This document shows, one piece after another, positions 35,801 to 43,676 of a stretch of 64,000 bases of DNA. A program made the position numbers and the translations under genes. Numbering within the stretch: the stretch's first letter is position 1; each line of letters starts with the position of its first letter. The stretch spans positions 62,001-126,000 of the forward strand of contig NZ_JBHYRS010000004.1 in assembly GCF_047974105.1 (NCBI RefSeq), written 5' to 3'. The stretch comes from Mitsuokella sp047974105 (GTDB lineage: Bacteria > Bacillota > Negativicutes > Selenomonadales > Selenomonadaceae). The notes under the pieces are model-generated. The model saw only the letters and a program-made list of their open reading frames with translations, did not search any database and was not told where the DNA came from.

Positions 35801-36710
35801 GTACGAGCTCAATCCGGAAGACGGCATCAAAAGGATTCTGGCCCGCATCGGCCAGCAGCTGCATGCCGAACGCATGCTGATCATCGAAGAGCAGGACAGC
35901 AATGTACAGGTTACCTATCATTGGACTGGGGACAAAGCTAAAGACCTGCCTTCCGACTTTCCTGCCATTCCCCGCACCGAGCTCTGGCCTCTCTTCAATC
36001 TGTTTGCCCAAAAACAGACGATTTCCCTGCCGGACCTCGATGCCTTCTGGAACATACATCCAGACTATGCGCCGCATCTGCCGGGCATCCGTCAGCTCGT
36101 CGCATCCCGCCTCATACTCGACGGGCAGCCTTTGGGCTTTGTCGAGGCCGTCAATCCAGCCCCTGAGCATATCCATGATGCCGCGCTGCTGCTCTCCACG
36201 CTGACGCGCTTTCTCGCCATTCTGCTGCGCAACCGCGATATGATGAAGCGTCTTGAACACCTCAGCAAGGTCGACCAGCTCACCGGCATTATGAACCGCC
36301 GCGGACTGCTCGACCGCATCAGCGCCTTGCCCGCAGACCGCTGCTACGCCTTTTTCTTCGGCGACCTCAACGGCCTTAAGGAAACGAACGACACGCAGGG
36401 GCATGAAGCCGGCGACCGGCTGATACAATCCGCTGCTGCCGTCTTCGTGCATGTCGGCGGCGAAAACAACGTCTTCCGCATGGGCGGCGATGAATTTCTC
36501 ATGCTCTATGAAGCCCGTGACGAACAAAGTGCCAAGGCCATTGAGCAGAAACTCAACGAACATTTTGCGGCCGCCAAGATCAGCATTGCCCTCGGCTGGA
36601 CTCTTGCGACCACGCCAATCGACAATATAGACCCAGTTCTTGCACGTGCCGACAGCCTGATGTACCAGCAGAAAATTCTGCACCACCGCACGCGTCATAA
36701 ACATTCGTAA
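32817..36710 (+). CDS. Multidomain cyclic-di-GMP signalling protein (GGDEF-like, EAL, PAS, GAF-like, GGDEF)
   Basis: This 1297-residue protein probably both makes and breaks c-di-GMP. From the N-terminus: a degenerate GGDEF-like domain (about 40-175; the signature position reads LGADHFAV); an EAL phosphodiesterase (about 185-430) with EAL at 216-218, the NLSRLDFQ, EITENAL and DDFGSGYSS motifs and AEGVETKEQ, so it looks active; several PAS-like sensor segments (about 470-970); a GAF-like segment (about 1000-1120); and a C-terminal GGDEF domain with an intact GGDEF at 1223-1227. The ATG at 32817 follows AAAGGAG; the frame is open upstream over nfo, which I reject as coding. No membrane segment is visible. 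Having the EAL before the active GGDEF is unusual. Confidence 0.88.
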   Translation: MEHTANKNPAAHTQGRYHTILPSMQEFFHSAKEQLEQEWTSCHMLKSCPVFFNITNFHLYNAAYGIESGDQCLRQIAALLQKYFPDRLITHLGADHFAVLADAADVKIRVEAVCHEARFLLTSPNIELKAGIRYLTKLSPDTSVHFLFDNDAALACHSVKQDATRHFAVYTEEMGRLHRLRNYVLENFETALQNEYIKIYYQPVIRSLNGKICGAEALARWEAPEHGLLSPDIFIPVLEEANLIHQLDLYMVRGVAKRLRFLMDQDTPVCPVSVNLSRLDFQLTDLASDIESILKRYDLPRCLIHLEITENALTAQSQSIRRGIKQFQLMEYQVWLDDFGSGYSSLNVLKDFHFHTLKLDMAFLRPFTKKSRTILTAIIRMAKELGIHTLAEGVETKEQADFLRGIGCEKIQGYYFGRPLPEEESHERCHDQSLKIETEEEDTLFSQAGLIDISRALPVAIVYDDNENIRILQCNSAYLKTLNSIGTKNLSDSNYFLSAPDFPMRHKFRRFINKAKQSGQSESMTYVDNGQYLRVNLKTIAQVGQKAIHRAELYNISIDEAVKDRESRRFDQIVRNIILTFEGLWYLDMQYDTLDIIESVSPQYKAGMSIPHIDEALSVFASRYIHPSDRQRFRELFKKDNFYEAASDSHCSEVSAPFRMLRTNGSFDWLFFTGIVMVKSPAKDVLIYLTKNPLDHLPDRQQLILEMLKSYGMEQNLFTPPDSGLQHVFWQTFLHHTKSKFFWKDRQHRFLGASRAYLNWLGLADEACIIGKTAQEVGISLDVKGRLQKEENVMYAGKAIEHAAETVIFRQKLYYVYASKYPIYQQEKIIGIMVFLEETKCLKRKDEHLPKSAAAAPSIHFPYELFENTADGIVITDLETYDVLYCNPAMRRSLHLAPDAPCKGEKCYALMAGLTAPCEDCVRPQLSYGHAHKRVFHNPIAGLDFLLQDTIISYQGRNCQFTRILNLADYIHRDTHVKETLFREASINDAIRLGMYELNPEDGIKRILARIGQQLHAERMLIIEEQDSNVQVTYHWTGDKAKDLPSDFPAIPRTELWPLFNLFAQKQTISLPDLDAFWNIHPDYAPHLPGIRQLVASRLILDGQPLGFVEAVNPAPEHIHDAALLLSTLTRFLAILLRNRDMMKRLEHLSKVDQLTGIMNRRGLLDRISALPADRCYAFFFGDLNGLKETNDTQGHEAGDRLIQSAAAVFVHVGGENNVFRMGGDEFLMLYEARDEQSAKAIEQKLNEHFAAAKISIALGWTLATTPIDNIDPVLARADSLMYQQKILHHRTRHKHS

Positions 36711-36722
36711 AAAAAGACAGCA

Positions 36723-36754
36723 AAAGACCGCAGTCCTTTTGGACTGCGGTCTTT
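36723..36754. terminator. Bidirectional intrinsic terminator
   Basis: AAAGACCGCAGTCC at 36723-36736 pairs perfectly with GGACTGCGGTCTTT at 36741-36754 around a TTTT loop. It separates the EAL/GGDEF gene from the convergent GGGtGRT gene. Confidence 0.85.
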
Positions 36755-36812
36755 CTGCTGCCTGATGAAAGTCTTTTGACTTCCATACCCTATGCAAAAT
36801 TCGCCGTGCGAA

Positions 36813-37817
36813 TTATTTGTTCATTGCTTCCTGTACAGCAACAGCAACAGCAACGGTCATGCCGACCATCGGGTTGTTGCCTGCACCGATGAGGCCCATC
36901 ATGTCAACGTGTGCCGGAACGGAGGAAGAACCTGCGAACTGAGCATCGCTGTGCATACGGCCCATCGTATCCGTCATACCATAGGAAGCCGGGCCGGCTG
37001 CCATGTTATCCGGATGAAGCGTACGGCCCGTGCCGCCGCCCGATGCAACGGAGAAGTACTTCTTGCCCTTTTCAACGCAGGCTTTCTTGTAGCAGCCGGC
37101 AACTGGATGCTGGAAACGCGTCGGATTCGTGGAGTTGCCCGTGATGGAGATATCAACATCTTCGTGCTCCATGATGGCAACGCCTTCCTGAACGGAATCA
37201 GCGCCGTAGCATTTAACCTTAGCACGCTCCGGATCCGTACCGTATTTGATTTCTTCAACAATGTTGAGCTTGTTAGCCTTGAAATCATAATCCGTTACGA
37301 CATACGTAAAGCCGTTGATGCGGCTGATGATCTGAGCAGCATCTTTGCCGAGGCCGTTGAGGATGACGCGCAGCGGGTTCTTACGAACTTTGTTAGCCGT
37401 CTTAGCGATACCAATAGCGCCCTCTGCAGCTGCGAAGGATTCGTGGCCAGCGAGGAAAGCGAAGCAGCCAGCTTCTTCCGAGAGAAGCATAGCGCCGAGG
37501 TTGCCGTGGCCGAGACCAACTTTGCGGTGGTCAGCAACAGAACCCGGTACGCAGAAAGCCTGCAGGCCTTCGCCGATCGCTTTAGCAGCATCAGCAGCCT
37601 TCTTGCAGCCCTTCTTGATGGCGATAGCAGCGCCAAGCGTGTAAGCCCATTTTGCATTCTCGAATGCGATCGGCTGGAGATCTTCTACGATCTGATACGG
37701 GTTGATGCCCTTCTCGTCGCAGACTTTCTTAGCATCTTCAATGGAAGCCAGACCATACTGTTTGCAGACTTCGTTGATTTTATCAATACGGCGCTCATAG
37801 CCTTCGAATAATGACAT
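36813..37817 (-). CDS. GGGtGRT-family protein of unknown function
   Basis: This 334-residue protein belongs to the conserved family named after the GGGTGRT motif, seen here in SVASGGGTGRTLHP. It is glycine- and alanine-rich, with GLGHGNLGAMLLSEEAGCF and GNSTNPTRFQHP as further conserved-looking parts. No enzymatic activity is established that I know of. The downstream-most ATG (37817, MSLFEGYERR) is chosen by comparison with family N-termini from memory; an ATG three codons earlier (37826) is also possible. A NifU-like scaffold gene lies 54 bp upstream on the same strand. The two commonly occur together, which suggests a joint function around an iron-sulphur or other metal cofactor. Confidence 0.78.
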   Translation of the reverse strand: MSLFEGYERRIDKINEVCKQYGLASIEDAKKVCDEKGINPYQIVEDLQPIAFENAKWAYTLGAAIAIKKGCKKAADAAKAIGEGLQAFCVPGSVADHRKVGLGHGNLGAMLLSEEAGCFAFLAGHESFAAAEGAIGIAKTANKVRKNPLRVILNGLGKDAAQIISRINGFTYVVTDYDFKANKLNIVEEIKYGTDPERAKVKCYGADSVQEGVAIMEHEDVDISITGNSTNPTRFQHPVAGCYKKACVEKGKKYFSVASGGGTGRTLHPDNMAAGPASYGMTDTMGRMHSDAQFAGSSSVPAHVDMMGLIGAGNNPMVGMTVAVAVAVQEAMNK

Positions 37818-37871
37818 TCTATTCATTCCTTCCTTTTACCTTGAAACTCGGAATCTCGTTACGCAAAGAGA

Positions 37872-38567
37872 TTACTCTTCACGCGGATCGATGAACTTAA
37901 CACCGTCAGCGAAGCGGCCCTTCGTGCTCGTGTTAGCTTTGATAGCCTCGTTGGCATCTTTGCCGGCACGAACAGCTTCCATGACTTTGCCGAGCTGTAC
38001 GACTTCGTAACCGATGATGCGGCCTTCTTTGTCGAGAGCCAGTTTCGTGACATAGCCTTCTGCGAGTTCGAGGTAACGCGGGCCCTTCTTGAGCGTGCCA
38101 TACAGCGTACCGACCTGGCTGCGGAGGCCTTTGCCGAGGTCATCGAGGCCAGCGCCGACCGGCAGACCGTTATCGGAGAAAGCCGTCTGGCTGCGGCCAT
38201 AAGCGATCTGCAGGAACAGCTCGCGCATAGCCGTGTTGATTGCATCGCAAACGAGGTCCGTGTTGAGTGCTTCGAGAACCGTGAGGCCCGGAAGGATTTC
38301 AGCAGCCATAGCAGCGGAGTGCGTCATGCCCGAGCAGCCAACCGTCTCAACGAGAGCTTCCTGGATGATGCCGTCTTTGACGTTCAGCGTCAGTTTGCAG
38401 GCACCCTGCTGCGGAGCGCACCAGCCAACACCATGGGTAAGACCGCTGATGTCCTGTACGTTCTTGGATTTGACCCATTTACCTTCTTCAGGAATCGGGG
38501 CAGCACCATGATGTACTTCCTGAGTTACGCATGCCATGTCTTCCACTTTCTGTGAATAAGCAATCAT
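37872..38567 (-). CDS. NifU-like iron-sulphur cluster scaffold protein
   Basis: This 231-residue protein resembles the N-terminal scaffold domain of NifU/IscU. Cysteines at C50, C57, C78 and C107 (in GVGWC, GACKL, VGCSG and LVCDA) are candidates for cluster ligands; the VETVGCSGMTHS segment is the clearest match. It is longer than IscU and has an extra C-terminal part (about 150-231). The ATG at 38567 follows GAGAGG; the frame is open 17 codons further without a ribosome site. It is co-directional with and just upstream of the GGGtGRT gene. It is not part of a standard isc or suf operon, so a dedicated role is likely. Confidence 0.75.
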   Translation of the reverse strand: MIAYSQKVEDMACVTQEVHHGAAPIPEEGKWVKSKNVQDISGLTHGVGWCAPQQGACKLTLNVKDGIIQEALVETVGCSGMTHSAAMAAEILPGLTVLEALNTDLVCDAINTAMRELFLQIAYGRSQTAFSDNGLPVGAGLDDLGKGLRSQVGTLYGTLKKGPRYLELAEGYVTKLALDKEGRIIGYEVVQLGKVMEAVRAGKDANEAIKANTSTKGRFADGVKFIDPREE

Positions 38568-38632
38568 TGTTCGTATTCCTCTCTTTTCTAAAATATAATA
38601 CTGAGGTGCATTCTCCATGGAGTCAGCATCAA

Positions 38633-38649
38633 GGGCAGGAGACCTGCCC
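38633..38649. terminator. Hairpin after gpmI, possible terminator
   Basis: GGGCAGG at 38633-38639 pairs with CCTGCCC at 38643-38649. The T-run on the minus strand is weak, so termination of the glycolytic operon here is uncertain. Confidence 0.4.
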
Positions 38650-38687
38650 TTTTCCCTGCTCAGGGGAATGCTGCCTCTATCTCGCCA

Positions 38688-40217
38688 TTAAAGCTCTACG
38701 AGGTTCTTGCCCGTCATTTCTTTCGGGATCTCAAGACCAGCCAGCGTCAAAAGCGTCGGTGCGATATCGCAGAGAGCGCCGTCCTTGACGGACTTGACAC
38801 GGTCCGAAACCACGATGAACGGCACAGCGTTCGTCGTGTGCTTCGTGAACGGCTGGTTGTTGACGTAGTCCATCATCTTATCGGCATTGCCGTGGTCAGC
38901 CGTGATGCAGACCTCGCCGCCGACTTCCTTGATGGCTGCCACGAAGCGGCCAACGCAGGAATCAACCGTCTCAACAGCCTTGACAACTGCCGGGAAGACG
39001 CCCGTATGACCAACCATGTCGCAGTTTGCATAGTTCAGGATGATGAAGTCGTATTTCTCGGAACGGATGGCCTCGCAAACCTTATCCGTGACTTCGACAG
39101 CACTCATTTCCGGCTTGAGGTCGTAAGTAGCGACTTTCGGACTCGGAACGAGGATGCGGTCTTCGCCTTTGTACGGCTCTTCGACGCCGCCATTGAAGAA
39201 GAACGTAACGTGTGCGTACTTCTCCGTCTCAGCGATACGGAGCTGCGTGAGGCCGTTGTCCTGAATGATCTCGCCGAGAGTCTTGTCGATGTGCTCCGGT
39301 GGGAAAGCGACAGCAGCATTCATGCCATCTTCGTACTGCGAGAACGTCGTGAACGGGATGTGAAGATTCTCATCGCGCTCAAAACCATCGAACTCTTTGT
39401 CAACGAAAGCATGCGTGAGCTGACGTGCACGGTCCGGACGGAAGTTGAAGAAGATAGCGCCATCGCCGTTCTTCATGCCTTCATAGCCCTTGACGACAAA
39501 CGGCACGACGAACTCATCGTTGACACCGTTCTCGTAGCTTGCCTTGAGGCCCGCCACCGGATCATCGGCGACCACGCCTTCTGCGTGAGCAATGGCCTCA
39601 TATGCCTTCTGCTCGCGGTCCCAGCGATGGTCGCGGTCCATGGCGTAATAGCGGCCGGCGACCGTGGCAATCTTGCCGACGCCAACTTCTTTGCATTTTG
39701 CCTCGAGTTCCTCAAGGTACGGCTGTGCGCTCTGCGGCGGCACATCGCGGCCATCGAGGAAAGCATGGACATAGACTTCTTCAATGCCCTGCTGTTTTGC
39801 CATCTCGAGCAGTGCATAGAGATGACCCTGGTAGCTGTGTACGCCGCCCGGGGAAACAAGGCCGAGAAGGTGCAGTGCACCGCCATTTGCTTTGACGTCC
39901 TGCATGCTCTTGACGAGGACTTCGTTCTTGAAGAAGTCACCGTTCTTGATGTCACGCGTGATGCGCGTGAGCTGCTGGTAAACGAGGCGGCCGGCACCGA
40001 TGTTCGTATGACCGACTTCCGAGTTGCCCATCTGACCATCCGGCAGGCCGACGAATTCGCCGGAAGCCTGCAGATGACTCGAATTATAATTTGCGATGAG
40101 GCCGTCGAGGACCGGAGTCTTCGCAGCTTCTACCGCATTGCTCTTGTCGAGCTTGCCACCGAGGCCGCAGCCATCCATGATGATGAGAGCGACCGGTGCA
40201 TGTTTGATTTTTGCCAT
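38688..40217 (-). CDS. gpmI: 2,3-Bisphosphoglycerate-independent phosphoglycerate mutase
   Basis: It interconverts 3- and 2-phosphoglycerate using two manganese ions. The 509-residue protein begins ALIIMDGCGLG with the metal-binding Asp of the alkaline-phosphatase fold. NSEVGHTNIGAGR carries the catalytic serine. HAFLDGRDVPPQSA, GRYYAMDRDHRWDR, NYANCDMVGHTG and ITADHGNADKM supply substrate and metal ligands. It is the last gene of the gap-pgk-tpiA-gpmI set. No enolase gene follows in the window. Confidence 0.96.
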   Translation of the reverse strand: MAKIKHAPVALIIMDGCGLGGKLDKSNAVEAAKTPVLDGLIANYNSSHLQASGEFVGLPDGQMGNSEVGHTNIGAGRLVYQQLTRITRDIKNGDFFKNEVLVKSMQDVKANGGALHLLGLVSPGGVHSYQGHLYALLEMAKQQGIEEVYVHAFLDGRDVPPQSAQPYLEELEAKCKEVGVGKIATVAGRYYAMDRDHRWDREQKAYEAIAHAEGVVADDPVAGLKASYENGVNDEFVVPFVVKGYEGMKNGDGAIFFNFRPDRARQLTHAFVDKEFDGFERDENLHIPFTTFSQYEDGMNAAVAFPPEHIDKTLGEIIQDNGLTQLRIAETEKYAHVTFFFNGGVEEPYKGEDRILVPSPKVATYDLKPEMSAVEVTDKVCEAIRSEKYDFIILNYANCDMVGHTGVFPAVVKAVETVDSCVGRFVAAIKEVGGEVCITADHGNADKMMDYVNNQPFTKHTTNAVPFIVVSDRVKSVKDGALCDIAPTLLTLAGLEIPKEMTGKNLVEL

Positions 40218-40249
40218 TGTAGAATACTACTCCCTTTAAAGGAAAACAA

Positions 40250-40999
40250 TCAGTAGTTTACGATCTCGCTGAAGTCCTTAGCCTTGAGCGAAGCACCGCC
40301 AACGAGGGCGCCATCGACGTTCGGCTGTTTCATGAGATCTTTGATCGTAGCCGGCTTGACGCTGCCGCCGTACTGGATGCGGATGCTGTCAGCTGCTTCC
40401 TGACCGAATTCAGCAGCAACCGTCTTGCGGATATGAGCGCAGACTTCTTCTGCCTGATCGAACGAAGCCGTCTTGCCCGTGCCGATAGCCCAGATCGGCT
40501 CGTAAGCGATGACGAGCTGAGCGACTTCTTCCGGCTTGAAGCCAGCGAGAGCAGCTTTGACCTGGCCTGCGACGAAGTCGAGGTAAACACCGGCTTCGCG
40601 CTGCTCGAGGGACTCACCGCAGCAGATGATCGGCGTGATGCCGGCAGCAAATGCTGCATGAGCGCGTTTGTTGACGCCTTCATCCGTCTCGCCGAAGTAG
40701 CCGCGGCGCTCGCTGTGGCCGAGGACGCAGTAATCTACGCCAATCTCGTTGAGCATGCCCGTGGAAATCTCGCCCGTGAAAGCGCCGTGATCTTCCCAAT
40801 GAACATTCTGTGCACCAACGTGGATGTTCGTGCCAAGAGCAGCGTCAGCAACAGCGGCCAGAGCCGTAGCCGTCGGGCAGACGACAACCGTTACTTTTGC
40901 ATCTTTGACGAGCGGAGCCAGACCGCGAACGAGGTTCTTGCCCTGAGCGATCGTGTTGTTCATCTTCCAGTTGCCTGCGATAATCGGAGTTCTTGCCAT
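40250..40999 (-). CDS. tpiA: Triosephosphate isomerase
   Basis: It interconverts DHAP and glyceraldehyde-3-phosphate. The 249-residue TIM barrel has GNWKMN at the N-terminus (catalytic Lys), VLGHSERR (catalytic His) and AYEPIWAIGTGK (catalytic Glu), and IQYGGSVKP near the end for phosphate binding. TAGGAGG precedes the ATG. It lies between pgk and gpmI with short gaps. It also links the inositol pathway to glycolysis, since IolJ yields DHAP. Confidence 0.97.
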   Translation of the reverse strand: MARTPIIAGNWKMNNTIAQGKNLVRGLAPLVKDAKVTVVVCPTATALAAVADAALGTNIHVGAQNVHWEDHGAFTGEISTGMLNEIGVDYCVLGHSERRGYFGETDEGVNKRAHAAFAAGITPIICCGESLEQREAGVYLDFVAGQVKAALAGFKPEEVAQLVIAYEPIWAIGTGKTASFDQAEEVCAHIRKTVAAEFGQEAADSIRIQYGGSVKPATIKDLMKQPNVDGALVGGASLKAKDFSEIVNY

Positions 41000-41062
41000 T
41001 TTTAAAATTACCTCCTAAATATTCATCCAAAAGACTTTGCGATTCTATCAAAAGATACAGGA

Positions 41063-42256
41063 TTATTTGTCAGCAAGTGCTGCAATGCCCGGCATCTCTT
41101 TGCCTTCGAGGAACTCAAGCGTAGCGCCGCCGCCCGTCGAAACGTGCGAAATCTTGTCCGTCAGGCCCGTCTTCTTCAGGGCTGCAACGGAGTCGCCGCC
41201 GCCGACAATGGAAACAGCACCATTTTCCGTTGCTTTGGCAACAGCCTGAGCAACAGCGAGCGTGCCTTTGGCGAAAGCGTCGAATTCGAATACGCCCATC
41301 GGTCCGTTCCAGATAACCGTCTTTGCGCCTGCGAGAGCTTTCGTGTACTCTTCCGAAGTCTTTACGCCGGAATCGAGTGCCTGCCAGCCATCTGGTACCT
41401 TGTCAACATCAACCGTCTGCGTGTTGGCATCCGGAGCGAATTTATCGGCAATGACGAGGTCAACCGGCAGAACGACTTTAACGCCCTTCTCCTCAGCTTT
41501 CTTGAGGATGTCGCGTGCCAGGTCGAATTTATCCGGCTCGCAGAGGGAATCACCGATTGGCAGGCCCTTGGCTGCATCAAACGTATGAGCCATGCCGCCG
41601 CCGATGATGATCGTGTCGCATTTGTCGAGCAGGTTCGTGATGACACCGATCTTATCGGAAACTTTTGCACCGCCGATGATGGCAACGAACGGATGCTGCG
41701 GATTCTCAAGTGCCTTGCCGATGTAGTTGATTTCTTTTTCCATCAGGAAGCCGGCAACCGTTTCGATGTACTTTGGAACACCTGCGTTCGAAGCATGTGC
41801 ACGGTGGGAAACGCCGAAAGCATCGTCAACAGCGACATCAGCAAGCGATGCGAGCTGGCGGGCAAATTCCGGATCGTTCTTCTTCTCTTCCTTATGGTAA
41901 CGGAGGTTCTCAAGCAGCAGGACATCGCCCGGCTTGAGGGCAGCAGCTTTTTCCTCTGCTTCTTTGCCAACGCAGTCCGAAGCCCATTCAACCGGACGGC
42001 CGAGCAGCTCCGAAAGGTGTTTTACGAGATATTTCGTGGAGAACTTGTCCTCACGTGCCTCGGTCGGACGGCCGATATGGCAGGCGATGACCAGAGCAGC
42101 ACCATGATCGAGTAGATAGTTCAGGGTCGGCAGCGTGCGGACCATGCGCGTATCGTTCGTGATGTTCATCTTGTCATCGAACGGAACATTGTAATCAACG
42201 CGGACAAATACTTTTTTGCCATTTACATCAATGTCTTTGATGGTTTTCTTGTTCAT
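41063..42256 (-). CDS. pgk: Phosphoglycerate kinase
   Basis: It transfers phosphate from 1,3-bisphosphoglycerate to ADP. The 397-residue protein shows VFVRVDYNVPFD near the N-terminus, ACHIGRPTEAREDKFS, and the C-terminal nucleotide loop in SIVGGGDSVAALKK followed by ISHVSTGGGATLEFLEGK. The ATG at 42256 follows GGAGG; the frame extends 23 codons upstream but lacks a ribosome site there. It follows gap after a hairpin-containing 109-bp gap. Confidence 0.97.
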   Translation of the reverse strand: MNKKTIKDIDVNGKKVFVRVDYNVPFDDKMNITNDTRMVRTLPTLNYLLDHGAALVIACHIGRPTEAREDKFSTKYLVKHLSELLGRPVEWASDCVGKEAEEKAAALKPGDVLLLENLRYHKEEKKNDPEFARQLASLADVAVDDAFGVSHRAHASNAGVPKYIETVAGFLMEKEINYIGKALENPQHPFVAIIGGAKVSDKIGVITNLLDKCDTIIIGGGMAHTFDAAKGLPIGDSLCEPDKFDLARDILKKAEEKGVKVVLPVDLVIADKFAPDANTQTVDVDKVPDGWQALDSGVKTSEEYTKALAGAKTVIWNGPMGVFEFDAFAKGTLAVAQAVAKATENGAVSIVGGGDSVAALKKTGLTDKISHVSTGGGATLEFLEGKEMPGIAALADK

Positions 42257-42292
42257 CGTAAAACCTCCAAGGTTTATTTCTCTCATAAAAAT

Positions 42293-42323
42293 GAGGCCCG
42301 GCCCAAACAAACGGCCGGACCTC
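42293..42323 (-). terminator. gap-pgk intercistronic hairpin, possible attenuator
   Basis: GAGGCCCGGCC at 42293-42303 pairs with GGCCGGACCTC at 42313-42323 with one mismatch. The minus strand continues CATTTTTATG. It could lower pgk-tpiA-gpmI expression relative to gap or protect the gap mRNA. Confidence 0.55.
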
Positions 42324-42365
42324 AAGAGATCTTCTACTGTATTCAGTTGAGAACTCTTAATTCAA

Positions 42366-43382
42366 TTACTTAACTTCCTCAGCGAAGTATTTGATCGTGC
42401 GAACCATCTGGCTCGTGTAGGAGTTCTCGTTGTCGTACCAGGAAACAACCTGTACGAGCGTGTTGCCGTCAGCCATCGGGCTAACCATCGTCTGCGTTGC
42501 ATCGAAGAGGGAGCCATAACGCATGCCGACAACATCCTTCGAAACGATTTCGTCCGTGTTGTAACCGAAGGACTCCGTGGACTCTTTCTTCATCTGCTCG
42601 TTAACCTGGTCAACCGTAACGTTGCCCTTAACAACTGCATAGAGCAGCGTCGTGGAGCCCGTCGGGGTCGGAACGCGCTGTGCAGCACCGATGAGTTTGC
42701 CATCGAGTTCCGGAAGAACGAGGCCGATAGCTTTTGCAGCACCCGAGGACGTCGGAACGATGTTCTCAGAAGCAGCACGGCTGCGGCGGAGGTTGCCCTT
42801 GCGCTGCGGGCCATCAAGGGTCATCTGGTCACCCGTGAAAGCGTGAATCGTCTGCATGATGCCGCTCTGGATCGGAGCGAGGTCATTCAGAGCCTTTGCC
42901 ATCGGAGCGAGGCAGTTCGTCGTGCAGGAAGCAGCGGAGATGATCTGCGTGCCAGCCGGAATCGTCTTGTGGTTCGTGTTGAATACGATCGTCGGGAGGT
43001 CTTTGCCTGCCGGAGCGGAGATAACGACTTTCTTAGCGCCAGCTTTGAGATGAGCGGAAGCTTTCTCTTTGGACGTATAGAAGCCCGTGCACTCGAGGAC
43101 AACGTCAACGTCATGCTTAGCCCAAGGAATGTTAGCAGCATCTTTCTCAGCATAGATCTTGATCGTCTTGCCGTTTACCGTGATGCTGTCTTCGCCAGCT
43201 TCAACCGTGTCAGCATACTCGTACTTACCCTGGGAGGAATCGTACTTCAGAAGATATGCGAGCATCTTCGGGCTCGTGAGGTCGTTGATAGCGACAACTT
43301 CATAACCCTCAGCGTCGAACATCTGACGGAATGCGAGACGACCGATACGGCCAAAACCATTGATAGCAACTTTTACTGCCAT
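42366..43382 (-). CDS. gap: Glyceraldehyde-3-phosphate dehydrogenase
   Basis: It oxidises glyceraldehyde-3-phosphate with NAD and phosphate. The 338-residue protein has the Rossmann motif INGFGRIGRLAFRQ at the start and the catalytic Cys in SAASCTTNCLAP. VPTPTGSTTLLYAVV and WYDNENSYTSQM are also diagnostic. AGGGGG precedes the ATG. It is the first gene of the glycolytic operon, with a good promoter upstream. I see no cggR-type repressor gene next to it. Confidence 0.97.
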   Translation of the reverse strand: MAVKVAINGFGRIGRLAFRQMFDAEGYEVVAINDLTSPKMLAYLLKYDSSQGKYEYADTVEAGEDSITVNGKTIKIYAEKDAANIPWAKHDVDVVLECTGFYTSKEKASAHLKAGAKKVVISAPAGKDLPTIVFNTNHKTIPAGTQIISAASCTTNCLAPMAKALNDLAPIQSGIMQTIHAFTGDQMTLDGPQRKGNLRRSRAASENIVPTSSGAAKAIGLVLPELDGKLIGAAQRVPTPTGSTTLLYAVVKGNVTVDQVNEQMKKESTESFGYNTDEIVSKDVVGMRYGSLFDATQTMVSPMADGNTLVQVVSWYDNENSYTSQMVRTIKYFAEEVK

Positions 43383-43433
43383 TTGAAAATTACCCCCTAA
43401 ATATTCTTAGAAGTTTCAGTTCTTACAGCTCTA

Positions 43434-43463
43434 ATGATACAATAAATGCCGGCAAAATGTCAA
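43434..43463 (-). promoter_or_regulatory. gap operon promoter
   Basis: The minus strand carries TTGACA (43458-43463), an 18-bp spacer and TATCAT (43434-43439). The leader would be about 45 nt. The rest of the 294-bp gap is AT-rich with no gene seen. Confidence 0.6.
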
Positions 43464-43613
43464 TGGTTTTATCATAAATTGAAGCAATTACAGTAGCAAT
43501 AAAAATGCATATTGTCAAAATATTATATTTTAAATCCATAACAATATTATTTTGGTTATGAATCCCGTTCAATACTGACAAACAATACATTCCTTCGCTT
43601 TTCCAAAGAAAAA

Positions 43614-43637
43614 CTGACAAGCAAAAATGCTTGTCAG
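43614..43637 (-). terminator. Intrinsic terminator of the SCIFF maturase gene
   Basis: CTGACAAGCA at 43614-43623 pairs perfectly with TGCTTGTCAG at 43628-43637. The minus strand continues TTTTTCTTTGG. Confidence 0.8.
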
Positions 43638-43676
43638 TCAGAAGATCATATATAAATATTGTTTATACTTTATAGC

